A stretch of 64,000 bases of DNA from Chitinophaga oryziterrae. GTDB taxonomy: Bacteria > Bacteroidota > Bacteroidia > Chitinophagales > Chitinophagaceae. Location: NCBI RefSeq assembly GCF_009758125.1, contig NZ_WRXO01000003.1:620001-684000 (forward strand), read 5' to 3'. Positions 28,384 to 37,924 of this stretch are shown here, one piece after another; the stretch's first letter is position 1, and each line of letters starts with the position of its first letter. Position numbers and translations under genes: made by a program. The notes under the pieces were generated by a model. The model did not search any database. It was not told the DNA's origin and saw only the letters and a list, made by a program, of their open reading frames with translations.

Positions 28384-31300
28384 ATGCGCGTTATGAAAAG
28401 AAGCTTATCCACGCTCGTGTGTCTGATGTCACGGCGGCAGTCAATTCTTATTACCTTATTTTTCCTTGTACCGCTATTCGGATTACAGGCTCAAAAGCTG
28501 AATATCAGTGGTAGAGTGATGGAAGGAAAGGAAGCCGTACCAGGAGTAAGTGTACGTGTAAAAGGTACCAGCCAGGGAACATTAAGCGGTACAGACGGGA
28601 AATTTACCCTGTCGGCAGCTGTTGGCGATACCTTAATATTTAATCATATTTCCTATACCACCCAGGAAGTAGCCGTGAAAAGTGCTTCACCTGTAACTAT
28701 TCAGCTTACCCAGGTGAGCCAGAATGTAAATGAAGTGGTAGTAGTGGGGTATGGTACACAAAAGAAGGCCACCCTTACGGGGTCTATTTCAGTGGTAAAA
28801 GGGGCTGATTTAGTGAAAAGTCCTACGGCGAATGTTTCCAATGCATTGTCAGGAAGATTCTCCGGTGTGATTGCCAATAACAGGTCCGGCGAACCGGGAT
28901 ATGATGGTTCTTCCATCACCATCCGCGGATTGGCTACCACCGGTAGCAATGATGTACTGGTAGTGGTAGATGGGGTACCTGGACAGATCGGCGGTCTGGA
29001 AAGACTGGATCCCAACGATATTGAGAGCATCAGTGTACTGAAAGACGCCTCTGCCGCAGTATATGGTAGTCGTGCGGCAAATGGGGTGATCCTCGTAACC
29101 ACCAAACGTGGTAAAACGGGCAAGCCATCCATCAACTACAGCTTTAACCAGGGATTTTCTTCCCCAACGAGGTTACCTAAGATGGCTGATGCAGCTACCT
29201 ACGCCACCATCATGAACGAAATCCAGTATTATGATAAGCCTGCTGGTGGCTTGAACCAGTACTATACCGCTGCACAGATTCAGAAGTATGCAGATGGTTC
29301 TGACCCTTTGAATTATCCTAATACAGACTGGCAGAAAGCAACGCTGAAGAAAACAGCGATCCAAAATCAGCATAGTCTTTCTGTAACTGGTGGTAGTGAC
29401 AATGTAAAGTATTATGTGTCTTTGGGGATGATCGCACAGGATGGTATATATAAACATGGAGTGACGGACTATCATCAATATAATTTCAGATCGAATATTG
29501 ATGCGGATGTGACCAAACGTTTAAAAGTGGGTATCTATTTATCGGGCAGGCAAGAGGACCGTCTGTATCCTCAAACCGGTGCAGGAGATATCTTCCGGTC
29601 TATCTACCGTGCTTATCCTACAGTAGCGGCAAGGTATCCTAATGGATTGCCTACTTCCGGTATTGAGAATAACAACCCTGTCATGCAGGTAACAGACATC
29701 GGTGGTACCAACAGGAATCCTACACAGGTATTCAATGGTATTCTGAAAGGACGTTATGAGATCCCCGGTGTTGAAGGATTGTCCCTCGATGGATTTTTCT
29801 CTATAGATAAATCCTGGAGTTTTGCTAAATCATTCAGCAAACCTTATTCAGTATATAACTATAGTTCGTCCACGAACACTTATAATAAAGTAGTGATAGG
29901 TGGTTCTAATGGTATGGCAACTTTGTCTGAAGGTCAGTTGAACAAGGCATTACTGACTTCCAATATCAAATTAAATTATGACCGTAAGTTTGGTAAACAT
30001 AATGTAAATGCCTTTATCGCTTACGAACAGAGTAAGACTTCCCTGGATAGTATGGGTGCTTACCGCATGAATTTCCCTTCTACTCAGACACCAGAATTAT
30101 CGCAAGGTGGTGCTGCTTCTACGGATAAAGATAATTCCGGTAAAAGCTACAACTTTACCAGGAAAAGTTATTTCGGTCGTCTGGCATATAACTACCAGGA
30201 AAAGTATTTGTTAGAAGCGCAGGCCCGTATTGATGGATCATCTACTTTCCCTGCCGGAAAGCAATATGGATTTTTTCCATCAGTATCTGTAGGCTGGCGT
30301 ATTTCCCAGGAAGACTGGTTCAAATCGGTTAGTTTTATTAATGACCTGAAACTGCGTGGTTCTTATGGTACACTGGGGAATGATAATGTGGGTCTGTTCC
30401 AGTACTTTGATAACTATTCTTTCACCAATCAGTACATTATTGGTTCAGCTATCCACCCTGGTATTGATCTCACCAAACTGGGCAATCCGAATATTACCTG
30501 GGAAAGAGCCAAGAAGCTGGATCTGGGTTTGAATATGCAGTTCCTGCAGCACTTCAATATGGAGTTTATCTACTTCCAGCAGAAACGTACAGATATCCTC
30601 ACTCAACGTAATGCATCCATACCACAGCTATCAGGTATTGTAAATCCTAATGGCAGCGATCCGCTGGTACCTTCTGAAAATATCGGAAAAGTAAATAGCA
30701 ATGGTATAGAGGCAACATTGGGATATAACAATTCAACCAGCAATGGTATCCACTATAATATCAATGCGAATATTACCTACGCTAAAAGCAAGATCGTGTT
30801 CCTTGATGAAGCAGCAGGTACTTTATCTTACCAGAAAATAACCGGCCGGCCGTTGAATACAGATCTGTTGTATAATGCGGTAGGCATTTTCAGAACAGCA
30901 GACGACCTGGCTAAATATCCTCACGTGACTGGTGCACAGCTGGGAGACCTGATCTATCAGGATTATAACAAAGATGGTAAAATTACCGCAGACGATGCTA
31001 CCAGAACAAAATATGGTAACATTCCTGAGATCACTTATGGTGTTGTGATGGGCGCAGATTATAAAGGTATAGACCTTGCGCTTGTATTCGCCGGACAAAC
31101 ACGTGTTAGTCAGTATGTACTCCCTGAATCCGGTACTATCGGTAACTTCTACAGCAGCTGGGCAGATAACCGCTGGAGTCCTACCAATACAAATGGTAGT
31201 TATCCAAGGGCAGACGACAGGGCTTCTTCCTCTATCAATGGTGGTTTATATAAAAACTCTTTCTGGCTTAATAATGCTTCTTTCCTGCGCCTGAAAAACG

Positions 31301-31494
31301 TAGAACTGGGGTACACGATCAATGCCAATATCTTATCGAGGGCTAAAATAGCCGGACTACGGGTATACGCCAACGCGTTTAACCTGTTCACTGTTACAAA
31401 GGTGAAAGATTATGATCCGGAAGGTTACAGCACCAGTGGTCAGTTTTATCCGCAGCAGCGTATTGTAAATGTGGGCGTGAATGTTAAGTTTTAA
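28384..31494 (+). CDS. SusC/RagA family TonB-linked outer membrane transporter
   Basis: SusC-like proteins import oligosaccharides across the outer membrane using TonB energy, paired with a SusD lipoprotein. The 1036-residue protein has a signal peptide ending LFGLQAQ, a carboxypeptidase-regulatory-like domain (residues ~40-115, SGRVMEGKEAVPGVSV), a TonB-box-like stretch VNEVVVVGYGTQKK, a plug domain with ITIRGLATTGSNDVLVVVDG, and a beta barrel ending in NVGVNVKF. ATGs at 28384 and 28393 both fit. It precedes susD by 19 bp and follows the HTCS, the canonical order. Confidence 0.95.
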   Translation: MRVMKRSLSTLVCLMSRRQSILITLFFLVPLFGLQAQKLNISGRVMEGKEAVPGVSVRVKGTSQGTLSGTDGKFTLSAAVGDTLIFNHISYTTQEVAVKSASPVTIQLTQVSQNVNEVVVVGYGTQKKATLTGSISVVKGADLVKSPTANVSNALSGRFSGVIANNRSGEPGYDGSSITIRGLATTGSNDVLVVVDGVPGQIGGLERLDPNDIESISVLKDASAAVYGSRAANGVILVTTKRGKTGKPSINYSFNQGFSSPTRLPKMADAATYATIMNEIQYYDKPAGGLNQYYTAAQIQKYADGSDPLNYPNTDWQKATLKKTAIQNQHSLSVTGGSDNVKYYVSLGMIAQDGIYKHGVTDYHQYNFRSNIDADVTKRLKVGIYLSGRQEDRLYPQTGAGDIFRSIYRAYPTVAARYPNGLPTSGIENNNPVMQVTDIGGTNRNPTQVFNGILKGRYEIPGVEGLSLDGFFSIDKSWSFAKSFSKPYSVYNYSSSTNTYNKVVIGGSNGMATLSEGQLNKALLTSNIKLNYDRKFGKHNVNAFIAYEQSKTSLDSMGAYRMNFPSTQTPELSQGGAASTDKDNSGKSYNFTRKSYFGRLAYNYQEKYLLEAQARIDGSSTFPAGKQYGFFPSVSVGWRISQEDWFKSVSFINDLKLRGSYGTLGNDNVGLFQYFDNYSFTNQYIIGSAIHPGIDLTKLGNPNITWERAKKLDLGLNMQFLQHFNMEFIYFQQKRTDILTQRNASIPQLSGIVNPNGSDPLVPSENIGKVNSNGIEATLGYNNSTSNGIHYNINANITYAKSKIVFLDEAAGTLSYQKITGRPLNTDLLYNAVGIFRTADDLAKYPHVTGAQLGDLIYQDYNKDGKITADDATRTKYGNIPEITYGVVMGADYKGIDLALVFAGQTRVSQYVLPESGTIGNFYSSWADNRWSPTNTNGSYPRADDRASSSINGGLYKNSFWLNNASFLRLKNVELGYTINANILSRAKIAGLRVYANAFNLFTVTKVKDYDPEGYSTSGQFYPQQRIVNVGVNVKF

Positions 31495-31513
31495 TACCGT
31501 AAAAATTCCAGCA

Positions 31514-33193
31514 ATGAAAACTAAAAATATTGTATACTTACTGGCACTTGCTATTGCAGGAACCTTTACCGCGTGTAAAAAGAATTATCTTGATATAGTC
31601 CCTACAGACAGGGTACCTTCTGTAGCCCTGCTGGCAGATTCTGCTTTATTCGAAGATTATGTGATTAACCGTTACATGAGTATTAAGTTACAGGATAAAG
31701 AAGGAGAAGGAACGAATCCCGGCTTTGGAAGAGGTTTTGAATATGCCATGTGGAGTTCTGTGACCGACGAAGCTATTTACAATAATGATGATAACACCTG
31801 GCTCATACAAAGGGGCCTGCTGGCACCTGAAAACACAGGTATCGCCGGTACTATCTGGGGGAGAAGTTATCGTAGTATCCGCGAATGTAACTACGGCCTT
31901 GCTAATATAGGAAAGGTAGCGATGAGCGATCAGCACAGGAAAATATTAAGGAGTGAACTGCATTTTATCCGTGCTTTCCGCTATCAGGACCTGATCCGTA
32001 ACTATGGAGCAGTGGTATTGGTGAATGATACGGTATATGCGCTGGAAAATAATCTGACAGATGCGTCCTTATTTGTTAAATCATCACTGGCAGATTGTAT
32101 TAAATATGCAGCGGCTGAACTGGATTCTGCAGCTTTATATCTGCCACAGGTAAATGATGGAAACTGGCAGCAGGGTAGGGCAACGAAAGGCGCTGCACTG
32201 GCTTTAAAAGCCCGTCTGTTATTATATGCTGCAAGTCCTTTGTATAATGTGGGCACCTGGGCAGATGCAGCAGCTGCGGCAAAAGTAGTGATGGATATGG
32301 GCCAGTATACTATCTCTGATAACTATAGTCAGTTGTTTATATCAGCCGCCGCCAGTAGTAAGGAGATTATCTTCAGCCGTCAGTATGCGATTGGTGCGCG
32401 TCACGTATGTTTGGAAATTTCGAACGGATCCAATGGTTATAACGGTTGGGGAGGCAATACACCATTACAGAATCTTGTAGACGCCTATGAAATGAATAAC
32501 GGTAAAGTGATCACAGACGCATCTTCCGGTTATGATGAAACAAAACCTTATGCAAACAGGGATGCCCGTTTTTACGCTACCGTGCTATTCAATGGCGCCA
32601 GCTACAGAGGAAGCACCCTACAGATTTATACGCCTGGTGGAAAGGATAGTAAAGATGGTCCTTCCAACTGGAATACAACAAAAACAGGTTATTATCTGCG
32701 TAAATTTATGGATGATAATAACCCGATAGATAATCCCTGGAATATTGCAGGATTACAACCCTGGATTTATCTTCGTTATGCAGAAGTATTGTTAAACTAT
32801 GCAGAAGCGCAGAACGAAGCGGTGGGTCCGGATGCTACTGTTTATGCTGCTATCAACCAGATCAGACAAAGATCAAGTGTGAATCAGCCTGCATTAGTAG
32901 CGGGATTATCACAAACAGAAATGCGCGATGCAATCAGAAGAGAGCGTCAGGTGGAACTGGCTTTTGAGGAACATCGTTTTTATGATGTGCGCAGATGGAA
33001 GATTGCAGCCGTAACAGAGAACGTACCTGCTTATGGTATAGATGTACAGATTAGTGGCACAGATACCGTGTATACAAGGAAAGTAGCGTTGACCGGCCGC
33101 TTATTTGATGCTGGTAAAAATTACTTTTTGCCTATTCCAAGAACAGAAATTCAGGCATCTAATAATCAGCTTGCGCAAACTGCAGGTTATTAA
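31514..33193 (+). CDS. SusD/RagB family surface glycan-binding lipoprotein
   Basis: SusD-like lipoproteins cap the SusC barrel and bind glycan at the cell surface. The 559-residue protein has a lipoprotein signal with lipobox FTACKK and the usual KNYLDIVPTDR opening. TPR-like helical segments follow (HFIRAFRYQDLIRNYG, ALALKARLLLYAASPLYN), and the C-terminal RagB signature RRERQVELAFEEHRFYDVRRWK. An upstream ATG inside the susC end (31481) would bury the signal peptide, so 31514 is chosen. It belongs to the susC-susD-GH30-GH35 operon. Confidence 0.95.
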   Translation: MKTKNIVYLLALAIAGTFTACKKNYLDIVPTDRVPSVALLADSALFEDYVINRYMSIKLQDKEGEGTNPGFGRGFEYAMWSSVTDEAIYNNDDNTWLIQRGLLAPENTGIAGTIWGRSYRSIRECNYGLANIGKVAMSDQHRKILRSELHFIRAFRYQDLIRNYGAVVLVNDTVYALENNLTDASLFVKSSLADCIKYAAAELDSAALYLPQVNDGNWQQGRATKGAALALKARLLLYAASPLYNVGTWADAAAAAKVVMDMGQYTISDNYSQLFISAAASSKEIIFSRQYAIGARHVCLEISNGSNGYNGWGGNTPLQNLVDAYEMNNGKVITDASSGYDETKPYANRDARFYATVLFNGASYRGSTLQIYTPGGKDSKDGPSNWNTTKTGYYLRKFMDDNNPIDNPWNIAGLQPWIYLRYAEVLLNYAEAQNEAVGPDATVYAAINQIRQRSSVNQPALVAGLSQTEMRDAIRRERQVELAFEEHRFYDVRRWKIAAVTENVPAYGIDVQISGTDTVYTRKVALTGRLFDAGKNYFLPIPRTEIQASNNQLAQTAGY

Positions 33194-33217
33194 TACGATA
33201 CTACAGGTCATTTTATT

Positions 33218-34645
33218 ATGAGAAGAATAACATGCATTTTATTTCTTTCTTATGGTATCAATACCGCGGCGGCTCAAACCGCCGCGGTACATTTAAACCC
33301 GGATACCACTTATCAGACGATCAGCAACTTCGGAGCATCTGATGCATGGTCTTGTCAGTTTGTAGGCCAATGGCCCGACGTAAAAAAGAATGTTATTGCA
33401 GACTGGTTATTCAGCACAGATACTACTGCCAGCGGGCAGCCTGCCGGTATTGGTTTATCTATGTGGCGCTTTAATATAGGAGCGGGAACAGCTAAGCAGA
33501 CAGACATTAAAGATGAGTGGCATCGTGCCGGTACCTGGGAGGACCAGGAGGGGCAGTTATGGTTTTTGCAGGCAGCGAAGAAGCATCATGTGCCTCAGTT
33601 CCTGGCATTTGTAAATAGTCCGCCGGTAAACCTTACGCTGAATGGGAAAGGATTTGCTACGAAAGGAATGAGTAATATCAGTCCGGATAAATATGATGCA
33701 TTTGCAGTAAGTATCACCGATGCGATTAGCGGGATTTATAAGAAAACGGGGATCCTGTTTGATTATATCAGTCCGGTTAACGAACCTCAGTGGGATTGGA
33801 GCGATGACAAACAGGAAGGATGTCCTTATAACAATGAACAGATCAGCGGTGTAACGAAAAGTTTGAGTAAGGCATTGATCAATAAAAAAATACCGACAAA
33901 GATAGTAATAGGAGAGGCTGGGCAGATAGACTATCTCTATGCTAAATTGAATAAGCCAGATAAGGGAGAACAGATCCATGCGTTCTTTGACAAAAATTCT
34001 CCTTATTATGTAGGGGATTTAGCGAATGTAAAACATATCATTTCTGCACATAGTTATTTTACCACATCTCCGGCGGCTAAAGCTATCGGGATAAGATCAA
34101 ACCTGGCAAAGGCGGCTAAAAATATAACCTTCTGGCAGTCTGAATATTGTATTTTAGGGGGAAATGACGGAGAGATTAACGGAGACAAAAGAGATTATGG
34201 GATGGATGCTGCGCTTTACCTGGCGCGGGTGATCCATTACGATCTGACAGTAGCGAATGCCGCCGCCTGGCAATACTGGTTAGCTGTTTCTCCCTATGAT
34301 TATAAAGACGGGTTGATCTATATTGATAAAAATAAAACGGATGGGGAATACAGAGACAGTAAGATGTTGTGGGTACTGGGCAATTACAGCCGTTTTATAA
34401 GACCGGGAGCAAAGAGAATTAAAGTTACTATTGATAATAATGACCTATTGGTTTCAGCTTATAAAAATACAGATAAAACCATTGATATTGTGATCGTCAA
34501 CAGTAGCAAAGAAGCCGTGAAAATTGCTATGGATAAAGCATTCCGCGCTTATGTTACTTCTGATACAGGCAATCTTCAACCTACTGGCATCGGTAAGACG
34601 ATCGATATTCCTGCACGTTCTGTAGTAACATTAACTAACCATTAA
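33218..34645 (+). CDS. Exported GH30 glycoside hydrolase, probable endo-beta-1,6-galactanase
   Basis: This 475-residue enzyme has a signal peptide (ILFLSYGINTAAAQ) and the GH30 TIM barrel plus beta-domain layout. The segment ISNFGASDAWSCQFVG, the acid/base Glu189 in SPVNEPQWDW and the nucleophile Glu309 in FWQSEYCILGG are visible. The family opening and NEPQWDW context resemble the fungal-type endo-beta-1,6-galactanase branch (GH30_5) more than glucocerebrosidases. Position between susD and a GH35 galactosidase supports a galactan substrate. The subfamily call is inference from motif resemblance; GH30 itself is secure. Confidence 0.85.
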   Translation: MRRITCILFLSYGINTAAAQTAAVHLNPDTTYQTISNFGASDAWSCQFVGQWPDVKKNVIADWLFSTDTTASGQPAGIGLSMWRFNIGAGTAKQTDIKDEWHRAGTWEDQEGQLWFLQAAKKHHVPQFLAFVNSPPVNLTLNGKGFATKGMSNISPDKYDAFAVSITDAISGIYKKTGILFDYISPVNEPQWDWSDDKQEGCPYNNEQISGVTKSLSKALINKKIPTKIVIGEAGQIDYLYAKLNKPDKGEQIHAFFDKNSPYYVGDLANVKHIISAHSYFTTSPAAKAIGIRSNLAKAAKNITFWQSEYCILGGNDGEINGDKRDYGMDAALYLARVIHYDLTVANAAAWQYWLAVSPYDYKDGLIYIDKNKTDGEYRDSKMLWVLGNYSRFIRPGAKRIKVTIDNNDLLVSAYKNTDKTIDIVIVNSSKEAVKIAMDKAFRAYVTSDTGNLQPTGIGKTIDIPARSVVTLTNH

Positions 34646-34655
34646 AACTCTGAGG

Positions 34656-36491
34656 ATGAAACGACTCATGGCAGTACTTGCCGTACTGGTAGCTTTTTGC
34701 ATGCCTGTGGCCGCACAGCACACCTTTTCATTAGGTGACAGTGCCTTTTTACTGGATGGCAAACCATTCCAGATGATCTCCGGAGAAATGCACTATCCCC
34801 GTGTACCACGGGAATGCTGGAGGGCCAGAATGAAAATGGCCAAAGCGATGGGGCTTAATACCATTGGTACTTATGTATTCTGGAACTTACATGAACCTGA
34901 AAAAGGGCATTATGATTTTTCGGGGAATAATGATATTGCGGCCTTCGTGAAAATAGCGCAGGAAGAAGGATTGTGGGTGGTATTGAGACCCAGCCCGTAC
35001 GTTTGCGCAGAATGGGAATTCGGCGGGTATCCGTATTGGTTAGAGGAAGAAAAAGGATTGATCGTACGTAGTAAAGACCCCAAATACTTACAGGCATACC
35101 GTAATTATATACAGGCAGTGGGTAAGCAGCTGGCGCCTTTACAGGTAGCTCATGGCGGTAATATACTGATGGTACAGATAGAGAATGAATACGGTTCTTA
35201 TTCCAATGATAAGGACTACCTGGAAATCAACCGTAAGATGTTTGTTGACGCAGGGTTTGACGGAGTGCTGTATACCTGTGATCCTGCGGAAGCTATTGAT
35301 AACGGGCATTTACCGGGTTTGTTACCTGCTATCAACGGGGTGAGCGATACCGTGAAGGTAAAAAGTCTGATCAATAAAAATCATAATGGCAAAGGCCCTT
35401 ATTATATAGCCGAATGGTATCCTGCATGGTTCGACTGGTGGGGGACTGCGCATCATACGGTCCCTTATGAGAAGTATCTGGGGCAGTTGGATAATGTGTT
35501 GTCTGCCGGGATCTCTATCAACATGTATATGTTTCATGGAGGTACTACCAGGGGTTTTATGAATGGAGCGAATGCGAATGATCATAGTCCTTATGAACCA
35601 CAGATCAGCAGTTATGATTATGATGCACCGCTGGACGAAGCGGGTAATGCAACTGAGAAGTTCAGGCAGTTCCGTAATGTGATCGCTAAACATTTGCCTG
35701 CTGGTCAGTCTTTACCGGAAATACCTGCAGACAGGCCGGTGATAGATATTCCTGCTATTCATTTTACGGAGTCTACCCCTGTGTTTAATCTGCTTTCAAC
35801 ACCTGTGCGGAGTGTTAAACCGCTGACGTTTGAAGATCTTGGTCAGGCTTATGGATGGGTATTATACAGCACTACCCTGGAAGGTGGTAAAACGGCTGTT
35901 TTACAATTGAAAGAACTGCGTGATTATTGTGTAGTATTAGTAAATGGGAAGAGGGCAGGAGTGCTGGACAGAAGATTGAAGATGGATAGCCTGCAACTGA
36001 CATTGCCTGCCGGTAAAGTAAAGCTGGATTTACTGGTGGAGAATCTGGGCCGTATTAATTTTGGCCCTTATTTACTGGAGAATAAAAAGGGTATTACGGA
36101 GCAGGTATTTTTTGATCATAAAGAAGTGAAGAACTGGCAACTGTATAAATTACCGTTTGATAAATTACCAGTGAGCAAGGTGAAGACGAAAACGGGTGGT
36201 GCACAAGTATTAAAAGGCGTTAATGCACCTGTATTAAAAAGAGGCACATTCGTTTTATCTGCAACAGGAGATACTTACCTGGATATGAGTAACTGGGGTA
36301 AAGGGGCTGTCTGGATTAACGGGCATAACCTGGGCAGGTACTGGGAAGTAGGTCCACAGCAGACAATTTATGTACCTGCGGAATGGCTTAAAAAAGGAAC
36401 TAATAATATCGCAGTATTTGAATTACTGAAACCTGAGCAGAAGGAGTTATCAGGTGTTAGTAAACCGATATTGGATGTAGTTAAAAAGTAA
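34656..36491 (+). CDS. Exported beta-galactosidase, GH35
   Basis: GH35 enzymes remove terminal beta-linked galactose. The 611-residue protein has a signal peptide (LMAVLAVLVAFCMPVAAQ), a TIM barrel with YVFWNLHEPEKGHYDF and LRPSPYVCAEWEFGGYP, acid/base Glu178 (QIENEYGSY), nucleophile Glu253 (YIAEWYPAW), and C-terminal jelly-roll domains with WGKGAVWINGHNLGRYW. It lies 10 bp after the GH30 gene and closes the operon before a 20-bp-arm hairpin. Together with the GH30 enzyme it could degrade beta-1,6-galactan to galactose. Confidence 0.93.
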   Translation: MKRLMAVLAVLVAFCMPVAAQHTFSLGDSAFLLDGKPFQMISGEMHYPRVPRECWRARMKMAKAMGLNTIGTYVFWNLHEPEKGHYDFSGNNDIAAFVKIAQEEGLWVVLRPSPYVCAEWEFGGYPYWLEEEKGLIVRSKDPKYLQAYRNYIQAVGKQLAPLQVAHGGNILMVQIENEYGSYSNDKDYLEINRKMFVDAGFDGVLYTCDPAEAIDNGHLPGLLPAINGVSDTVKVKSLINKNHNGKGPYYIAEWYPAWFDWWGTAHHTVPYEKYLGQLDNVLSAGISINMYMFHGGTTRGFMNGANANDHSPYEPQISSYDYDAPLDEAGNATEKFRQFRNVIAKHLPAGQSLPEIPADRPVIDIPAIHFTESTPVFNLLSTPVRSVKPLTFEDLGQAYGWVLYSTTLEGGKTAVLQLKELRDYCVVLVNGKRAGVLDRRLKMDSLQLTLPAGKVKLDLLVENLGRINFGPYLLENKKGITEQVFFDHKEVKNWQLYKLPFDKLPVSKVKTKTGGAQVLKGVNAPVLKRGTFVLSATGDTYLDMSNWGKGAVWINGHNLGRYWEVGPQQTIYVPAEWLKKGTNNIAVFELLKPEQKELSGVSKPILDVVKK

Positions 36492-36513
36492 TTGTTAAAA
36501 TCTACGTGTTTCT

Positions 36514-36557
36514 AACGAAACATAATAGGCTCCGTTAGGAGCCTATTATGTTTCGTT
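36514..36557. terminator. Terminator hairpin with 20-bp perfect arms
   Basis: AACGAAACATAATAGGCTCC (36514-36533) and its exact complement (36538-36557) surround a GTTA loop. It lies between the convergent GH35 and HtrA-like genes. The inner stem GGCTCC-N4-GGAGCC recurs in another terminator at 58663-58678. Confidence 0.75.
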
Positions 36558-36579
36558 GAAAGTACGGAATCTGACGGAG

Positions 36580-37575
36580 CTACTCTCTGCCTTCTCCCGG
36601 TATTACTTTTATCGTCTCTTTTCTACCTCCTCTCAGCACATCTAAAGAGATCCTTCTTCCAATCTGTTTTTCTGTCAATAAGCGGTGAAGATCATCCACG
36701 GTAGAAATAGGGGTATCATCAAATGCGATGATAATATCTCCGATAAGTAATTCGCTGTTATAATAATTACCATCGGGAACAATTTCAAAAACATATACCC
36801 CCGTTTTAGTGGAGACCTTATTCACTGCAATCATACGATTACTGAGATTTACCGGTTGTGCTGCTATCCCTAACTGCGCTCTCCTGATCTTGCCATGCAG
36901 AATTAATTGTCCTGCGATCTGTGCTGCCAGGTTAGAAGAGATGGCAAAACATAAACCTTGTGCAGATGGGATCATAGCTGTATTAACGCCAATCACCTGT
37001 CCGCGGGAATTCACCAGCGGGCCGCCACTGTTCCCCGGATTCAACGCAGCATCTGTTTGAATGACATTGTCTATCAGCCGGCCATTACTGGCACGCAGCG
37101 TTCTGCCCAATGCACTCACCACACCTGCGGTAACCGTATACTGTAATCCCATCGGGTTGCCGATCGCAATGGCGATCTGTCCAACCTGTAACGCAGCCGA
37201 ATCGGCCAGAGGCATCGCCTTCAATCCCGTTTCATCGATCTTTAAAACCGCTATATCTGTAGAGGCATCAGCGCCTTTGATCTCGGCACTTACCTTTCTT
37301 CCATCTACAAAGGAAACCTTTATATTTTCTGCATCTTCCACCACATGGTTATTGGTGATGATATAGCCATCTGAAGATATTATGAAACCGGAACCTGTAC
37401 CTGCCTGCACCTTTCTCTCCGGGTTACGTCTGTCTTTTACTTTTTTCTGTACTTCTATATGTACCACTGATTCTGCGACAGACCCAACCACACCCGTAAC
37501 GGTTTGAGAATAGGCATCCAGTAAACTGGTATCGTTTACCGGAGTATCCGTAATAAAAAGAATTGAGTTATCCAT
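36580..37575 (-). CDS. HtrA/DegP-like S1C serine protease with one PDZ domain, apparently cytosolic
   Basis: This 331-residue trypsin-like protease shows a complete triad: His77 (TNNHVV), Asp107 (ASTDIAVL) and Ser183 (NPGNSGGPL). A single PDZ domain occupies about residues 235-331 (GVYVFEIVPDGN, LLIGDIIIAFDD). HtrA proteins normally degrade misfolded envelope proteins, but this one starts MDNSILFITDTPVNDTSLL, with no signal peptide or membrane anchor, and no better upstream start is evident. It is therefore either cytosolic or exported by another route. It is convergent with GH35 and divergent from the ApbE operon. Confidence 0.88.
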   Translation of the reverse strand: MDNSILFITDTPVNDTSLLDAYSQTVTGVVGSVAESVVHIEVQKKVKDRRNPERKVQAGTGSGFIISSDGYIITNNHVVEDAENIKVSFVDGRKVSAEIKGADASTDIAVLKIDETGLKAMPLADSAALQVGQIAIAIGNPMGLQYTVTAGVVSALGRTLRASNGRLIDNVIQTDAALNPGNSGGPLVNSRGQVIGVNTAMIPSAQGLCFAISSNLAAQIAGQLILHGKIRRAQLGIAAQPVNLSNRMIAVNKVSTKTGVYVFEIVPDGNYYNSELLIGDIIIAFDDTPISTVDDLHRLLTEKQIGRRISLDVLRGGRKETIKVIPGEGRE

Positions 37576-37711
37576 GCCATTGTATACTCAAATACTTTTC
37601 CATTCTCAGGGAACTGACCTTTTGGCATTTAATGGACTGTTATTACGCCTCAAAGGCATGATTTTAACAAAAAATTGGCTATCGGAACTATCGGATTACA
37701 TCATCTTCGCG

Positions 37712-37860
37712 CCAGATGTTGTTGATCGATAAATACACCTTATCTGACTTGAATATCAGGTGAAGTTAAAATTGAAAAACAAATGCTGCACCCATATTCC
37801 AAAGCCAAATCAGAGAACTAAACAGTCAGATGCAGTGTATTTATGATCAACAACATCTGG
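37712..37860. mobile_element. 149-bp MITE-like element with imperfect terminal inverted repeats
   Basis: CCAGATGTTGTTGATC starts the element at 37712 and its complement ends it at 37860. The arms (37712-37749 and 37824-37860) match over about 37 bases with one indel and three adjacent mismatches, surrounding 74 bp of unique AT-rich DNA. No open frame and no clear target duplication were seen. It lies in a divergent promoter region, so it is not a terminator between converging genes. A MITE remnant or a large regulatory hairpin are both possible. Confidence 0.5.
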
Positions 37861-37887
37861 TATAGTATTCAAACGGAGGTACTGTCC

Positions 37888-37918
37888 TTGTTTATCCCGG
37901 TTCTTTTTTTTAGCTTTA
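37888..37918 (+). promoter_or_regulatory. Candidate -33/-7 promoter of the ApbE operon
   Basis: TTG at 37888-37890 is separated by 20 bp from TAGCTTTA at 37911-37918, close to the Bacteroidota arrangement of TTTG, a 19-21 bp spacer and TAnnTTTG. The first ATG of the operon lies 6 bp further on. Confidence 0.45.
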
Positions 37919-37924
37919 TGATAG

